A stretch of DNA of 64,000 nt from Burkholderiales bacterium UBA4657. GTDB taxonomy: Bacteria > Pseudomonadota > Gammaproteobacteria > Burkholderiales > Burkholderiaceae_E. The DNA is taken from assembly GCA_002405475.1 (NCBI GenBank), contig DHLX01000004.1, forward strand, positions 21,008 to 85,007, read 5' to 3'. Made by a program: the position numbers and the translations under genes. Each line of letters starts with the position of its first letter. The first letter of the stretch is position 1. Positions 24,736 to 33,049 of the stretch are shown here, in pieces. A model generated the notes under the pieces. It saw only the letters and a program-made list of their open reading frames with translations, had not been told where the DNA came from and searched no databases.

Positions 24736-26256
24736 CTACTCAGTATCCAAACCCAGTTCCTGTATTTTTCGGGTGATGGTGTTACGACCAATGCCTAATT
24801 TTTGAGCAGCCTCAATACGTCTGCCATGAGTATGCCGGAGTGCAGCCCGAATCAGTACAGTTTCGAACTCGCGGCTTAATTGATCCATGACTTCTGCCTG
24901 ATTGGTCTGCAGTAGTTGATCCACGCTAAGACTAAGTGATTCGGTCCAGAGCTTATGATCACTGCTGGCGGCTTCATCCAAGCCGGTTCGACTACGGTCG
25001 ACTGCAGTTTGGGGCACATTGGCAGTTGAGTGCGGGCTTTGGCTAACAAATGATCCCGTCGATGCCGTCAGACTGGTTTCAGCGGGAGCGGGCTCACGCA
25101 AATCGCCAGGCAAATCATGCGCCTCAACTATCTGTGCTGGTGCCATCACTGTCAGCCAGTGGCATAGATTTTCGAGTTGTCGGACATTGCCTGGGAATGG
25201 CAACTGCGTAAGCAGCTGCAAAGCTTCGGCAGACAAGCGCTTTGGCTCAACACTTAGACTTAAAGCACTTTTTTTCAAGAAAAATTGCGCCAATAGCGGA
25301 ATGTCTTCTCTTCTTTCGCGTAATGCTGGCAATCTGAGTCGAATAACGTTGAGGCGGTGAAACAAATCTTCACGAAACTGGCTCTGGCGTACCCGTTCCT
25401 CCAGATTCTGATGCGTTGCCGCGATGACTCTGACATCAGCCTTAATCGGACTGACTCCACCAACACGATAATAATGACCATCGGACAAAACCCGCAGCAA
25501 ACGGGTCTGCAATTCAGACGGCATATCGCCTATCTCATCGAGAAACAGAGTTCCGCCTTCAGCCTGCTCGAACCGGCCTCGACGCATGGTCTGGGCACCG
25601 GTAAAAGCGCCACGCTCATGCCCAAACAGTTCACTTTCGAGCAGATCTCGTGGAATGGCAGCTGTATTGATGGCGATAAAAGGGGCATTACGCCGGGGGC
25701 TGTGCCGATGCAAGGCACGCGCAACGAGTTCTTTGCCCGATCCCGATTCGCCGGTAATGAGCACGGTAACGTTGGATTGACTCAAGCGACCTATAGCCCG
25801 AAATAGGTCTTGCATCGCTGGCGCCTGGCCAAGAATCTCAGGTGTTTCTGTAACGCTTTCTGCGTCCCTTATTTCATCACGCAAAGTTTCCTGCAACGCA
25901 CGGTCTATCAGTTCAACGGCCTTATCGACATCAAAAGGCTTGGGCAGGTACTCAAAAGCCCCTCCCTGAAAAGCCGACACTGCACTCTCCAGATCAGAGT
26001 AGGCGGTCATGATAATCACCGGCACCTCGGGATGTTCACGCCGAACTGTGTGCAGCAGCTCCAAACCCGCATTCGGACTACTCCCTCCCGGCATCCGGAT
26101 ATCAGAAACCATGACTTGCGGCAGATCTTCTGTCAGCGCTTCCTTCACCTCGCGTACATCGCCAAAGGTACGCACCGGGAGTTGATGTCGTTGCAGCGCC
26201 TTCTCCAGGACCCAGCGTATCGACTGATCGTCGTCAATAATCCAGATGGGTTTCAT
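24736..26256 (-). CDS. ntrC: Nitrogen regulator NtrC, sigma54-dependent activator
   Basis: A 506-residue enhancer-binding response regulator. The receiver domain (about 1-120) has acidic residues at 8-10, phospho-site Asp52 and Lys106 (LPKPFD). The AAA+ domain (about 145-380) shows Walker A GESGSGKE at 169-176, the sigma54-contact loop GAFTGA at 216-221 and the DEIGDMP Walker B. A Fis-type helix-turn-helix closes the protein (IEAAQKLGIGRNTITRKIQE). Partner NtrB is 18 bases upstream. It would act on glnA, whose sigma54 promoter and NtrC half-sites lie at 29405-29497. Confidence 0.96.
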   Translation of the reverse strand: MKPIWIIDDDQSIRWVLEKALQRHQLPVRTFGDVREVKEALTEDLPQVMVSDIRMPGGSSPNAGLELLHTVRREHPEVPVIIMTAYSDLESAVSAFQGGAFEYLPKPFDVDKAVELIDRALQETLRDEIRDAESVTETPEILGQAPAMQDLFRAIGRLSQSNVTVLITGESGSGKELVARALHRHSPRRNAPFIAINTAAIPRDLLESELFGHERGAFTGAQTMRRGRFEQAEGGTLFLDEIGDMPSELQTRLLRVLSDGHYYRVGGVSPIKADVRVIAATHQNLEERVRQSQFREDLFHRLNVIRLRLPALRERREDIPLLAQFFLKKSALSLSVEPKRLSAEALQLLTQLPFPGNVRQLENLCHWLTVMAPAQIVEAHDLPGDLREPAPAETSLTASTGSFVSQSPHSTANVPQTAVDRSRTGLDEAASSDHKLWTESLSLSVDQLLQTNQAEVMDQLSREFETVLIRAALRHTHGRRIEAAQKLGIGRNTITRKIQELGLDTE

Positions 26257-26274
26257 AGATTCACCCGCATCGGC

Positions 26275-27357
26275 TCAGGCCAACGGCAACAAAATACGAA
26301 AGTCGGTATACCCCGGTTTGCTGCTGCATTCAATGGTGCCCCTGTGTTGTTGTATGAAAGTCTGTGCCAGACTCAGTCCAAGCCCACTACCACCAGGTCG
26401 CCCGCTGACCAGTGGAAAAAAAATCCGGTCGCGCAATTCTTCTGGCACTCCTGGGCCATTGTCGATAACATGCAAGTCCAGTGCCAGGCGCGTTCTCTCA
26501 CGCACTAAAGTAATATTTCTCGCGACACGGGTACGCAAAATGATTTTTGCAGTGCCGCATTCAATCTGCTCTGCCAGAGCCTGCGCTGCATTATGCGCAA
26601 TATTGAGCAGTGCCTGTATCAACTGCTCCTTGTCACCGGTAAAATCGGGCAAGCTGGTATCGTAGTCGCGCTCTATCTCTAATCCGGCAGGAAACTCGGC
26701 CAGCAAAACCGATCTAACCCTTTCACATACCTCGTGTACATTAATCGCTGCTACCATCTGTGGCCGACGATGGGGCGCCAGTAAACGATCAACCAATGAC
26801 TGCAGACGATCCGCTTCCTTGATCATGACCTGGGTATATTCGCGCAATTCTTGAGCGCGCTTGTCGTCCACAATTTCCAGTTCCAGTAACTGGGCAGCAC
26901 CACGTATTCCACCCAGCGGATTCTTGATTTCATGCGCCAGATTGCGTATTAGCTCTCGGCTAGCTTGTCCTTGTTCAATAAACCGGGCTTCGCGATCAAA
27001 TTTAAGCTGTTGCTCAATTTCCCTGAATTCGAACAATGCGGCCAGTCCTGGCTCTTCCAACGCTACGATCGTAGCGTGAAGTTGTAACGCCTCGCGATGT
27101 AAAAAATCCAGTGTCAGATCGAGTCTTTTGTTATCGAAGCTGCGTTGCCTGGCTTGGACAAGTAATTGATCAAGCAAAGGATACGCGGGTAATGCTTCCG
27201 CCAGGGTAAGCCCAAGCAAGTTACGTCGCGAAAGCGACCACAAATCTTCAAGTGCGGTATTGGCAAATAAGATCCTACTATCTGGCGCGACCACCAAAAC
27301 CGCACAAGCCAGCAGATCCAGTCCGGCAAATGCAGCTTTGCGGCCATCAGACTGCAT
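26275..27357 (-). CDS. ntrB: Nitrogen sensor histidine kinase NtrB
   Basis: A 360-residue soluble kinase/phosphatase that phosphorylates NtrC and responds to PII (GlnB). An N-terminal PAS domain (about 10-115) precedes the H-box with His142 in RNLAHEIKNPLGGIRGAAQL, and the ATPase domain follows (ALLNIAHNAAQAL N-box; DNGPGVPEEL and GRPGGSGLGLSLAQ G-boxes). No membrane helix, as expected for NtrB. It follows the DUF4124 gene by four bases, and that gene follows glnA after a terminator. Confidence 0.95.
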   Translation of the reverse strand: MQSDGRKAAFAGLDLLACAVLVVAPDSRILFANTALEDLWSLSRRNLLGLTLAEALPAYPLLDQLLVQARQRSFDNKRLDLTLDFLHREALQLHATIVALEEPGLAALFEFREIEQQLKFDREARFIEQGQASRELIRNLAHEIKNPLGGIRGAAQLLELEIVDDKRAQELREYTQVMIKEADRLQSLVDRLLAPHRRPQMVAAINVHEVCERVRSVLLAEFPAGLEIERDYDTSLPDFTGDKEQLIQALLNIAHNAAQALAEQIECGTAKIILRTRVARNITLVRERTRLALDLHVIDNGPGVPEELRDRIFFPLVSGRPGGSGLGLSLAQTFIQQHRGTIECSSKPGYTDFRILLPLA

Positions 27358-27361
27358 GATT

Positions 27362-27805
27362 TCAGTTATTGATACGCGACAGCTCTCGCTTTAAGGAAAC
27401 AATATTGGCTTCCACACGAGCTATTTGTGCCAGTTGTTCGGGTTGTGTCGCATTGCCGGATCTGCGCAACTCGACCAGTCTAGTCTCCTGCTCTCTGAGT
27501 TCGTCCTCGAGCAATTTACGCCGGTCGTCGTCACGCGAACGTTGAGTACTGGCATCTACTTTGGGAAATTCTGCAGGCCGAACATTGGCGGTAGCCGGGG
27601 CTGCACGTGCTGGAACTGGTGGCGCTTTGGCAGCTGGCACGGTGGTAATTCCTGGTAAATCAAGTTTGCGACAATTTTTGGTATCGCCAACATTAGTATA
27701 TTCCTCAAGGTCACCACGCTTGCACAACCAGACTTCGGCCTCCGCCATCGAGGGGGTCGCCAATAGACACGAGAAAGCACAACTCAGCAGCAAGTGGTAT
27801 TTCAT
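27362..27805 (-). CDS. DUF4124-type exported protein
   Basis: A 147-residue protein with a signal peptide (about residues 1-21) and a DUF4124-like core containing VWLCKRGDLEEYTNVGD and the second Cys (KNCRKLDLPG), probably a disulfide pair. An Ala/Pro-rich linker leads to a charged C-terminal coiled coil (LEDELREQETRLVELRRSG). Proteins of this kind often lie between glnA and ntrB in Burkholderiales. Function is unknown; co-transcription with ntrBC is likely because only four bases separate them. Confidence 0.8.
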   Translation of the reverse strand: MKYHLLLSCAFSCLLATPSMAEAEVWLCKRGDLEEYTNVGDTKNCRKLDLPGITTVPAAKAPPVPARAAPATANVRPAEFPKVDASTQRSRDDDRRKLLEDELREQETRLVELRRSGNATQPEQLAQIARVEANIVSLKRELSRINN

Positions 27806-27880
27806 AGTCCTATATCCTAAACAGCAATACCGTAGTGTAGACCAGCGGCGAAGATTAAGAAAGCCCTCTAATTCTTTGAT

Positions 27881-27919
27881 AAAAAAAGAAAAACGGCGTG
27901 TGGCTTAAGCCACACGCCG
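27881..27919 (-). terminator. Strong intrinsic terminator downstream of glnA
   Basis: On the minus strand, CGGCGTGTGGC and GCCACACGCCG flank TTAA in a perfect 26-base inverted repeat (27919-27894), followed by a T-rich tract (27893-27881). It is oriented to end the glnA transcript 32 bases after its stop, which separates glnA from DUF4124-ntrBC. Confidence 0.92.
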
Positions 27920-27950
27920 GGGTTTCCTGCCCGGTACGATGTCGGGTGGA

Positions 27951-29366
27951 TCAGCAGCTGTAATACATGTCGAACTCGACCGGGTGTGTCGTCATACGGA
28001 AGCGTGTGACCTCGGCCATTTTGAGCTCAATATAAGCATCAATCATTGAATCGGTAAAGACACCCCCTTTAGTCAAGAAGGCACGATCCTTGTCCAGATA
28101 ATCGAGCGCCATGTCCAGAGAAGAACAGACGGTCGGGATTTTGGCATCTTCTTCTGGCGGCAAGTCATACAAATTCTTATCTGCCGCCTCACCTGGATGG
28201 ATTTTGTTTTGTACGCCGTCCAGACCCGCCATCAACATCGCTGCAAACGCCAGGTATGGGTTGGCGGTAGGATCCGGGAAGCGCGCCTCAATGCGACGCC
28301 CTTTGGGGTTACTGACATACGGAATCCGAATTGAGGCAGAGCGGTTACGAGCCGAATAAGCCAGCTTGACCGGGGCTTCAAAGCCAGGAACCAGACGCTT
28401 GTAGCTGTTAGTGCCGGGATTAGTGATGGCGTTGAGTGCGCGTGCGTGCTTGATAATGCCGCCAATATAGTACAGGGCGAATTCGCTCAGGCCGGCATAG
28501 CCGTCACCCGCGAACAGGTTTTTGCCGTCTTTCCAGACCGACTGGTGAATATGCATACCGGATCCGTTGTCACCCACCACTGGCTTGGGCATGAAGGTCG
28601 CGGTTTTGCCATAACTGGCAGCCACATTCAAGACTACATATTTCAGAATCTGGGTCCAGTCGGCACGTTGTACCAGGGTACTGAATTTGGTTCCAATTTC
28701 ATTTTGGCCTTGTCCTGCCACTTCGTGATGATGCACTTCCACCGGTACACCAAGCTGCTCCAGCAACAGGCACATTTCAGAACGCATGTCCTGGAAAGTA
28801 TCGACCGGTGGCACCGGGAAGTAACCGCCCTTGGTACCTGGACGGTGTCCCAGGTTACCGCCCTCGATTTTTTCACCCGAAGACCAGGGCGCCTCTTCCG
28901 AGCCAATTTTGACGAAGCAGCCCGACATGTCGATATTCCAGCGAATGTCGTCGAAAATAAAAAACTCGGGTTCCGGACCAAAATAGGCGGTATCACCCAG
29001 GCCTGAAGCCTTCAGATAGGCCTCGGCACGCTTGGCAATTGAACGCGGATCACGGTCATAGCCTTTACCATCCGAAGGCTCGATCACATCGCAAGTCAGT
29101 ATCAGAGTTGTTTCTTCGCGGAACGGGTCAATATTCGCGGTGTTGGGATCCGGGTACAGCAACATGTCCGAAGCTTCAATACCCTTCCAGCCAGCAATCG
29201 AGGAGCCATCGAAGGCGTGACCCGCCTCGAACTTGTCTTCATCAAAGGCCGATACCGGTACCGAGACATGCTGCTCTTTGCCTTTGGTATCGGTAAAACG
29301 GAAATCTACAAACTTGACTTCGTTATCTTTGACCATCTTCATGACATCAGCGACGGTTTTCGTCAT
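27951..29366 (-). CDS. glnA: Glutamine synthetase, type I
   Basis: Assimilates ammonium into glutamine with ATP in the cytoplasm; a dodecamer in this class. The 471-residue length is that of the GSI-beta subclass. Visible motifs are FDGSSIAGWKGIEASDM near residue 53, the EVAGQGQNEIGT metal site, GDNGSGMHIHQS with the catalytic His, and KPTTNP-like NAITNPGTNSYKRLVPG. NLYDLPPEE near residue 400 carries the Tyr adenylylated by GlnE in proteobacteria. ATG follows AGGAG. Controlled by the sigma54 promoter at 29405-29420. Confidence 0.97.
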   Translation of the reverse strand: MTKTVADVMKMVKDNEVKFVDFRFTDTKGKEQHVSVPVSAFDEDKFEAGHAFDGSSIAGWKGIEASDMLLYPDPNTANIDPFREETTLILTCDVIEPSDGKGYDRDPRSIAKRAEAYLKASGLGDTAYFGPEPEFFIFDDIRWNIDMSGCFVKIGSEEAPWSSGEKIEGGNLGHRPGTKGGYFPVPPVDTFQDMRSEMCLLLEQLGVPVEVHHHEVAGQGQNEIGTKFSTLVQRADWTQILKYVVLNVAASYGKTATFMPKPVVGDNGSGMHIHQSVWKDGKNLFAGDGYAGLSEFALYYIGGIIKHARALNAITNPGTNSYKRLVPGFEAPVKLAYSARNRSASIRIPYVSNPKGRRIEARFPDPTANPYLAFAAMLMAGLDGVQNKIHPGEAADKNLYDLPPEEDAKIPTVCSSLDMALDYLDKDRAFLTKGGVFTDSMIDAYIELKMAEVTRFRMTTHPVEFDMYYSC

Positions 29367-29404
29367 AGGTTTCTCCTGTAAAAAATTAGCATTGCCGCTT
29401 ATTT

Positions 29405-29420
29405 AGCACTATTCGTGCCG
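29405..29420 (-). promoter_or_regulatory. Sigma54 (-24/-12) promoter of glnA
   Basis: The minus strand reads CGGCACGAATAGTGCT, a near match to the consensus TGGCACG-N4-TTGCW with GG and GC exactly ten bases apart. Transcription would start near 29394, giving a leader of about 28 bases before glnA. It predicts NtrC-dependent nitrogen control. Confidence 0.8.
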
Positions 29421-29470
29421 CCCTTCTTTATTGCATCCATCATCAGGTTTTACCCTGTATGACTATTTTT

Positions 29471-29497
29471 TGCACCACAACAGAGAACTATTGCACC
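29471..29497 (-). promoter_or_regulatory. Two NtrC-type half-sites in tandem upstream of glnA
   Basis: GGTGCA occurs at 29497-29492 and again at 29476-29471 on the minus strand, a 21-base period (two helical turns). This is one arm of the NtrC site TGCAC-N5-7-GGTGCA; the opposite arms are poorly conserved. They lie 50-80 bases upstream of the sigma54 promoter, as expected for an enhancer. Confidence 0.6.
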
Positions 29498-29525
29498 AAA
29501 ATAGAGCGGGCAAACTTTAAACGCC

Positions 29526-30719
29526 CTATTTTGGGGATTCCTCTAAAAATAACAGTTGTAAATCATTCAAAAAGCGTCGTCCCAATTCAGTGGGCTTGAT
29601 CCATAGCGGGTCAGACAATATAAGCCCTTTTTGCTCGGCTCGGGACAATCCCTGACTGATAGCGGCAGCAGTCAGGCCAGTGCGCTCGGTAAAGAGACTG
29701 ACAGGAACTCCCTGCCTTAAACGTAAGGCATTGAGCATAAATTCAAAAACCAGGTCTTTCGGACCGAGTTCTCTTTCTTCGTGGACTGGCCTACCGGCTA
29801 AAGCTTGCGACATATAGGAGTCGGGCTGCTTCGCTCTGGCCTGGCGAATAATACGCTGCGGAAAACTGATTTTGCTATGTGCCCCGGCGCCAATACCTAG
29901 ATAATCGCCGAAGCGCCAATAGTTGAGATTGTGGCGCGACTGTCGATCCTGGCGCGCATAAGCTGATACCTCATATTGTTGAAAGCGCTCCTGCTGTAGC
30001 CGGGTTTCAACCATCTGTTGCATGTCGCTTGCGAGCTCGTCATCGGGCAAGGTAGGTGGATATTTGGCAAAGACGGTATTCGGCTCTAAAGTCAGGTGGT
30101 ACACCGAGATATGACTGGGGTCGAAGCTTATGGCGGTTTCAAGATCGGTCGCGCATTGCTCCAGCGTCTGCGACGGCAGGGCATACATCAGATCGAGGTT
30201 GAAGTTGTCGAAGTGGCAGCGAGCCGTTTCAATGGCACGTTGAGCTTCGACGCCATTATGAATGCGCCCCAGAACTTGTAAATGCTGGTCATTAAAACTT
30301 TGAATGCCGATTGACAGTCGATTGATGCCGCTGGCACGAAAACTGGAAAATTTTTCAGACTCGACGGTACCCGGATTGGCTTCGAGCGTGATTTCAGCAT
30401 CAGCGTCCAGCGGCACGCGCGCGCGCACATCGGAAAGTAAACGATCTAGTCCAGCAGGCGACAACAGTGAAGGTGTGCCGCCACCAATAAAGATGGAGTG
30501 AACACGCCGCCCCCAAATCAAGGGTAATGAAAATTCCAGATCAGCACATAAGGCGTCGAGGTAATGCGATTCATGCTGTTGTTGCCTGACCTCGTGCGAG
30601 TTGAAATCACAATAAGGACACTTGCGTACGCACCATGGGTAATGAATGTAAAGACTGAGTGGCGGCAGCGCGCTCAACTGTAGCTGGCCTGGTGTCAGAA
30701 AACGCAGAGCAGCACTCAT
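29526..30719 (-). CDS. hemW: Radical SAM heme chaperone HemW
   Basis: A 397-residue radical SAM protein with the iron-sulfur motif CVRKCPYC (CxxxCxxC) near residue 30, followed by GGGTPSLLSP and the EANPGTVE segment. HemW is related to coproporphyrinogen III oxidase HemN and inserts heme into respiratory proteins. The HemN C-terminal domain is present near the end. ATG 30719 overlaps the rdgB stop as ATGA; ATG 30734 five codons upstream is an alternative. It is the last gene of the rph-rdgB-hemW run and ends before the glnA control region. Confidence 0.93.
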   Translation of the reverse strand: MSAALRFLTPGQLQLSALPPLSLYIHYPWCVRKCPYCDFNSHEVRQQQHESHYLDALCADLEFSLPLIWGRRVHSIFIGGGTPSLLSPAGLDRLLSDVRARVPLDADAEITLEANPGTVESEKFSSFRASGINRLSIGIQSFNDQHLQVLGRIHNGVEAQRAIETARCHFDNFNLDLMYALPSQTLEQCATDLETAISFDPSHISVYHLTLEPNTVFAKYPPTLPDDELASDMQQMVETRLQQERFQQYEVSAYARQDRQSRHNLNYWRFGDYLGIGAGAHSKISFPQRIIRQARAKQPDSYMSQALAGRPVHEERELGPKDLVFEFMLNALRLRQGVPVSLFTERTGLTAAAISQGLSRAEQKGLILSDPLWIKPTELGRRFLNDLQLLFLEESPK

Positions 30720-31330
30720 CGCAGACTTATCCATTCATTACCGCGCCGGAGCAAAGATTGCACCGCCTGGCCACGATGACTGATAGCATTCTTGATGTCA
30801 GGCTCGAGTTCGGCTGCGGTGCAACCATGGGTCTCGATAAAAAAATGCGGATCATAACCAAAACCGGCACTACCCTTGGGTTCGGCAACTATCCTTCCAT
30901 GCCAACGTGCTTCGACAATCAAAGGCATGGGGTCGTGTGGAAAACGTACCAGCGCCACTACCGCCACATAAAATGCAGTCCAGTCGGAACCACCCAGTTC
31001 TTGTAATGCTGCAATCAGTTTTTGATTATTACGCTGATCATCCCTGGGTTCACCTGCGTATCGGGCCGAGCGCACTCCAGGTGCGTAATTCAGTGCCGGT
31101 ACACATAAACCTGAATCATCGGCCAGTGCCGGTAAGTCACTCAGCCTGCTGGCATGTCGCGCCTTGGTCAGGGCATTTTCTACGAAGCTGTCATAGGGCT
31201 CATCTACCTCGGGCAGACCTAACGCATCTGAAGTTATAATTTTCCAGCCCGAGGGCGCCAGTAAAACCTGGAATTCACGTAATTTACCAACATTGGTTGT
31301 AGCCAACACCAGCGTCTGCGGGCGATTCAT
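30716..31330 (-). CDS. rdgB: RdgB/HAM1 non-canonical purine NTP pyrophosphatase
   Basis: Hydrolyses dITP, XTP and ITP so that damaged purines are not incorporated. The 204-residue protein opens with the family motif LATTNVGKLREFQVLL, has the ALADDSGL acidic site near residue 67, GSAGFGYDPHFF, and ends with the SHRGQA motif. Overlaps both neighbours by four bases (rph upstream, hemW downstream), a common proteobacterial order. Confidence 0.95.
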   Translation of the reverse strand: MNRPQTLVLATTNVGKLREFQVLLAPSGWKIITSDALGLPEVDEPYDSFVENALTKARHASRLSDLPALADDSGLCVPALNYAPGVRSARYAGEPRDDQRNNQKLIAALQELGGSDWTAFYVAVVALVRFPHDPMPLIVEARWHGRIVAEPKGSAGFGYDPHFFIETHGCTAAELEPDIKNAISHRGQAVQSLLRRGNEWISLR

Positions 31331-32055
31331 GTTTCTTTCAGGCTGTCGCGCTGCAACTGTATCAGCGTCTTGATCCCATACGCTGCAAGTTCCAGCATGG
31401 CCTCAAGTTCGCCCTTATTGAAAGCCTGGCCTTCGGCTGTACCCTGTATTTCGACAAACCCGCCCTGTCCAGTCATCACAACATTCATATCAGTGTCACA
31501 GCACGAGTCTTCAGCATAATCCAGATCAAGCACCGGAACACCTTCAACGATACCGACCGACACGGCTGCCACGTGATCACGCAGGGGATTGCTGGCCAAC
31601 ACCCCTTGTTGATGCAGATGAGCTATGGCGTCGGCTACTGCTACAAAGGCCCCGGTAATGCTGGCAGTGCGGGTACCACCGTCGGCCTGAATCACATCAC
31701 AGTCAATATGTAGCGTTCGTTCACCCAGTACATTCAAATCGACTACCGCCCTCAGGCTACGACCAATGAGTCGCTGAATTTCCTGAGTACGCCCGGATTG
31801 CTTGCCTTTCGCAGCTTCCCGCTCGCTGCGCGTATGCGTCGAGCGCGGCAACATGCCATACTCGGCAGTCAACCAGCCCTGTCCTTTGCCTTTCAAAAAA
31901 ACTGGAACCTTGTCTTCAACACTGGCCGTACACAAGACTTGAGTGTCCCCGAAACTGACCAATACCGAACCTTCAGCATGTTTTGTGAAGTGGCGCCTAA
32001 TTTGTATCTCGCGCAGTTGCCTTGGCGCGCGTCCGGATGGGCGGGTTGAATGCAT
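31327..32055 (-). CDS. rph: Ribonuclease PH
   Basis: Phosphorolytic 3'-to-5' exoribonuclease that trims tRNA 3' ends. The 242 residues begin MHSTRPSGRAPRQLREIQIR and carry GWLTAEYGMLPRSTHTR with the phosphate-binding Arg pair, RTLHIDCDVIQADGGTRTAS, and the DLDYAEDSCCDTDMNVVMT segment with the catalytic Asp residues. Full length (usual about 238). It precedes rdgB with a four-base overlap. Confidence 0.96.
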   Translation of the reverse strand: MHSTRPSGRAPRQLREIQIRRHFTKHAEGSVLVSFGDTQVLCTASVEDKVPVFLKGKGQGWLTAEYGMLPRSTHTRSEREAAKGKQSGRTQEIQRLIGRSLRAVVDLNVLGERTLHIDCDVIQADGGTRTASITGAFVAVADAIAHLHQQGVLASNPLRDHVAAVSVGIVEGVPVLDLDYAEDSCCDTDMNVVMTGQGGFVEIQGTAEGQAFNKGELEAMLELAAYGIKTLIQLQRDSLKET

Positions 32056-32078
32056 AGCGGTCAGGTCAAAGTGAATGT

Positions 32079-33026
32079 TTATTTATTCTTGCCGCCCGTT
32101 TTTTGTGTACGTGCAATAGCCTGACGAATTTCAGCAATAGCCGACTCAATAGCGTCTTCGCTCATGGGGTCGGCATCAGCATCAGCATCAGCATCAGCAT
32201 CGGCCTCAACCGGAATGGTGGTGACAAACTCATCCTCACCCAGCACTGTGGGTGCAGTGAGGGTTGACTCGGCCTGGGCATTGCCAGGATCGTCCCAACT
32301 CATGCCTATAGCACTGACATTATCTGAAGTTGCGCCAGCCTCAGCCAAAGCCAGATTAACGAGATCGGGCACGGCGCGCATGACTTTGCCATCCTTGAAT
32401 GCTGTTGCGATTGTGCTCTCATTGAGCGGCGCCCACAAACCGTCAGAACAAAGTAAAAAACAGTCACCCACTCTGATTTTGACTGGGTCTGCCAATTCAA
32501 TTAAAGGCATGGCCGGTGCACCCAGGCAATTAAACAGACTATTGCGATCAGGTAAATCATCGGGAGTATCATTTTTGTTCAGTAAGCCATCTGCAATCAT
32601 GGCTTCGAGTTGCGAATGATCGCGAGTGACCTCCAAAATGCCACAATCACGAATCCAGTACAGGCGCGAGTCGCCAGCATGCGCCCACCACGCCGTGTCA
32701 TTCTGAAAAACAGCCGTAACGCAGGTAGTACGGGGTGATTCCGGCAAACCTCGGCCAGCACGATAACGATGAATTTCAACATGAGCTGCCATCATCGCAT
32801 CTTCAAGAAACTGGCGTGGATCGCTTAACCTGCTCCGTGCCTCACGCTGAAACATCTTGCCAATGGCCTGTACTGCCAGCTGGGCTGCCACTTCGCCGTA
32901 CATATGGCCTCCCATACCATCACACAGCACCATAAGCAGCGAATCCTTGGTATAAACGTAGCCGATACGATCCTGATTGGTTTTGCGACCACCACGTTTA
33001 CTTTCCTGATAAATTGAAAAACGCAT
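32079..33026 (-). CDS. PP2C-type serine/threonine phosphatase with Ala-Asp repeat tail
   Basis: A 315-residue cytoplasmic phosphatase of the bacterial Stp/PP2C family. Metal-binding Asp residues are visible in RKTNQDRIGY (about 20), LCDGMGGHMYGE (about 36-47) and the ATSDNVSAI segment. The catalytic domain ends near residue 245. A tail follows with five Ala-Asp pairs encoded by a six-base tandem repeat, then an acidic and basic end. It lies 23 bases after the kinase gene, so the pair probably sets the phosphorylation of shared targets. No membrane segment. Confidence 0.88.
   Translation of the reverse strand: MRFSIYQESKRGGRKTNQDRIGYVYTKDSLLMVLCDGMGGHMYGEVAAQLAVQAIGKMFQREARSRLSDPRQFLEDAMMAAHVEIHRYRAGRGLPESPRTTCVTAVFQNDTAWWAHAGDSRLYWIRDCGILEVTRDHSQLEAMIADGLLNKNDTPDDLPDRNSLFNCLGAPAMPLIELADPVKIRVGDCFLLCSDGLWAPLNESTIATAFKDGKVMRAVPDLVNLALAEAGATSDNVSAIGMSWDDPGNAQAESTLTAPTVLGEDEFVTTIPVEADADADADADADPMSEDAIESAIAEIRQAIARTQKTGGKNK
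32173..32202 (-). repeat. Six-base tandem repeat coding for Ala-Asp pairs
   Basis: GCATCA on the plus strand occurs four times in perfect succession with a fifth unit GCATCG, at 32173-32202. Read on the coding strand it adds two residues (Asp-Ala) per unit inside the phosphatase tail. Slippage would change the length in steps of two residues without a frameshift. Confidence 0.9.
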
Positions 33027-33049
33027 GAAATGATTCCGAAAGAAAATTT

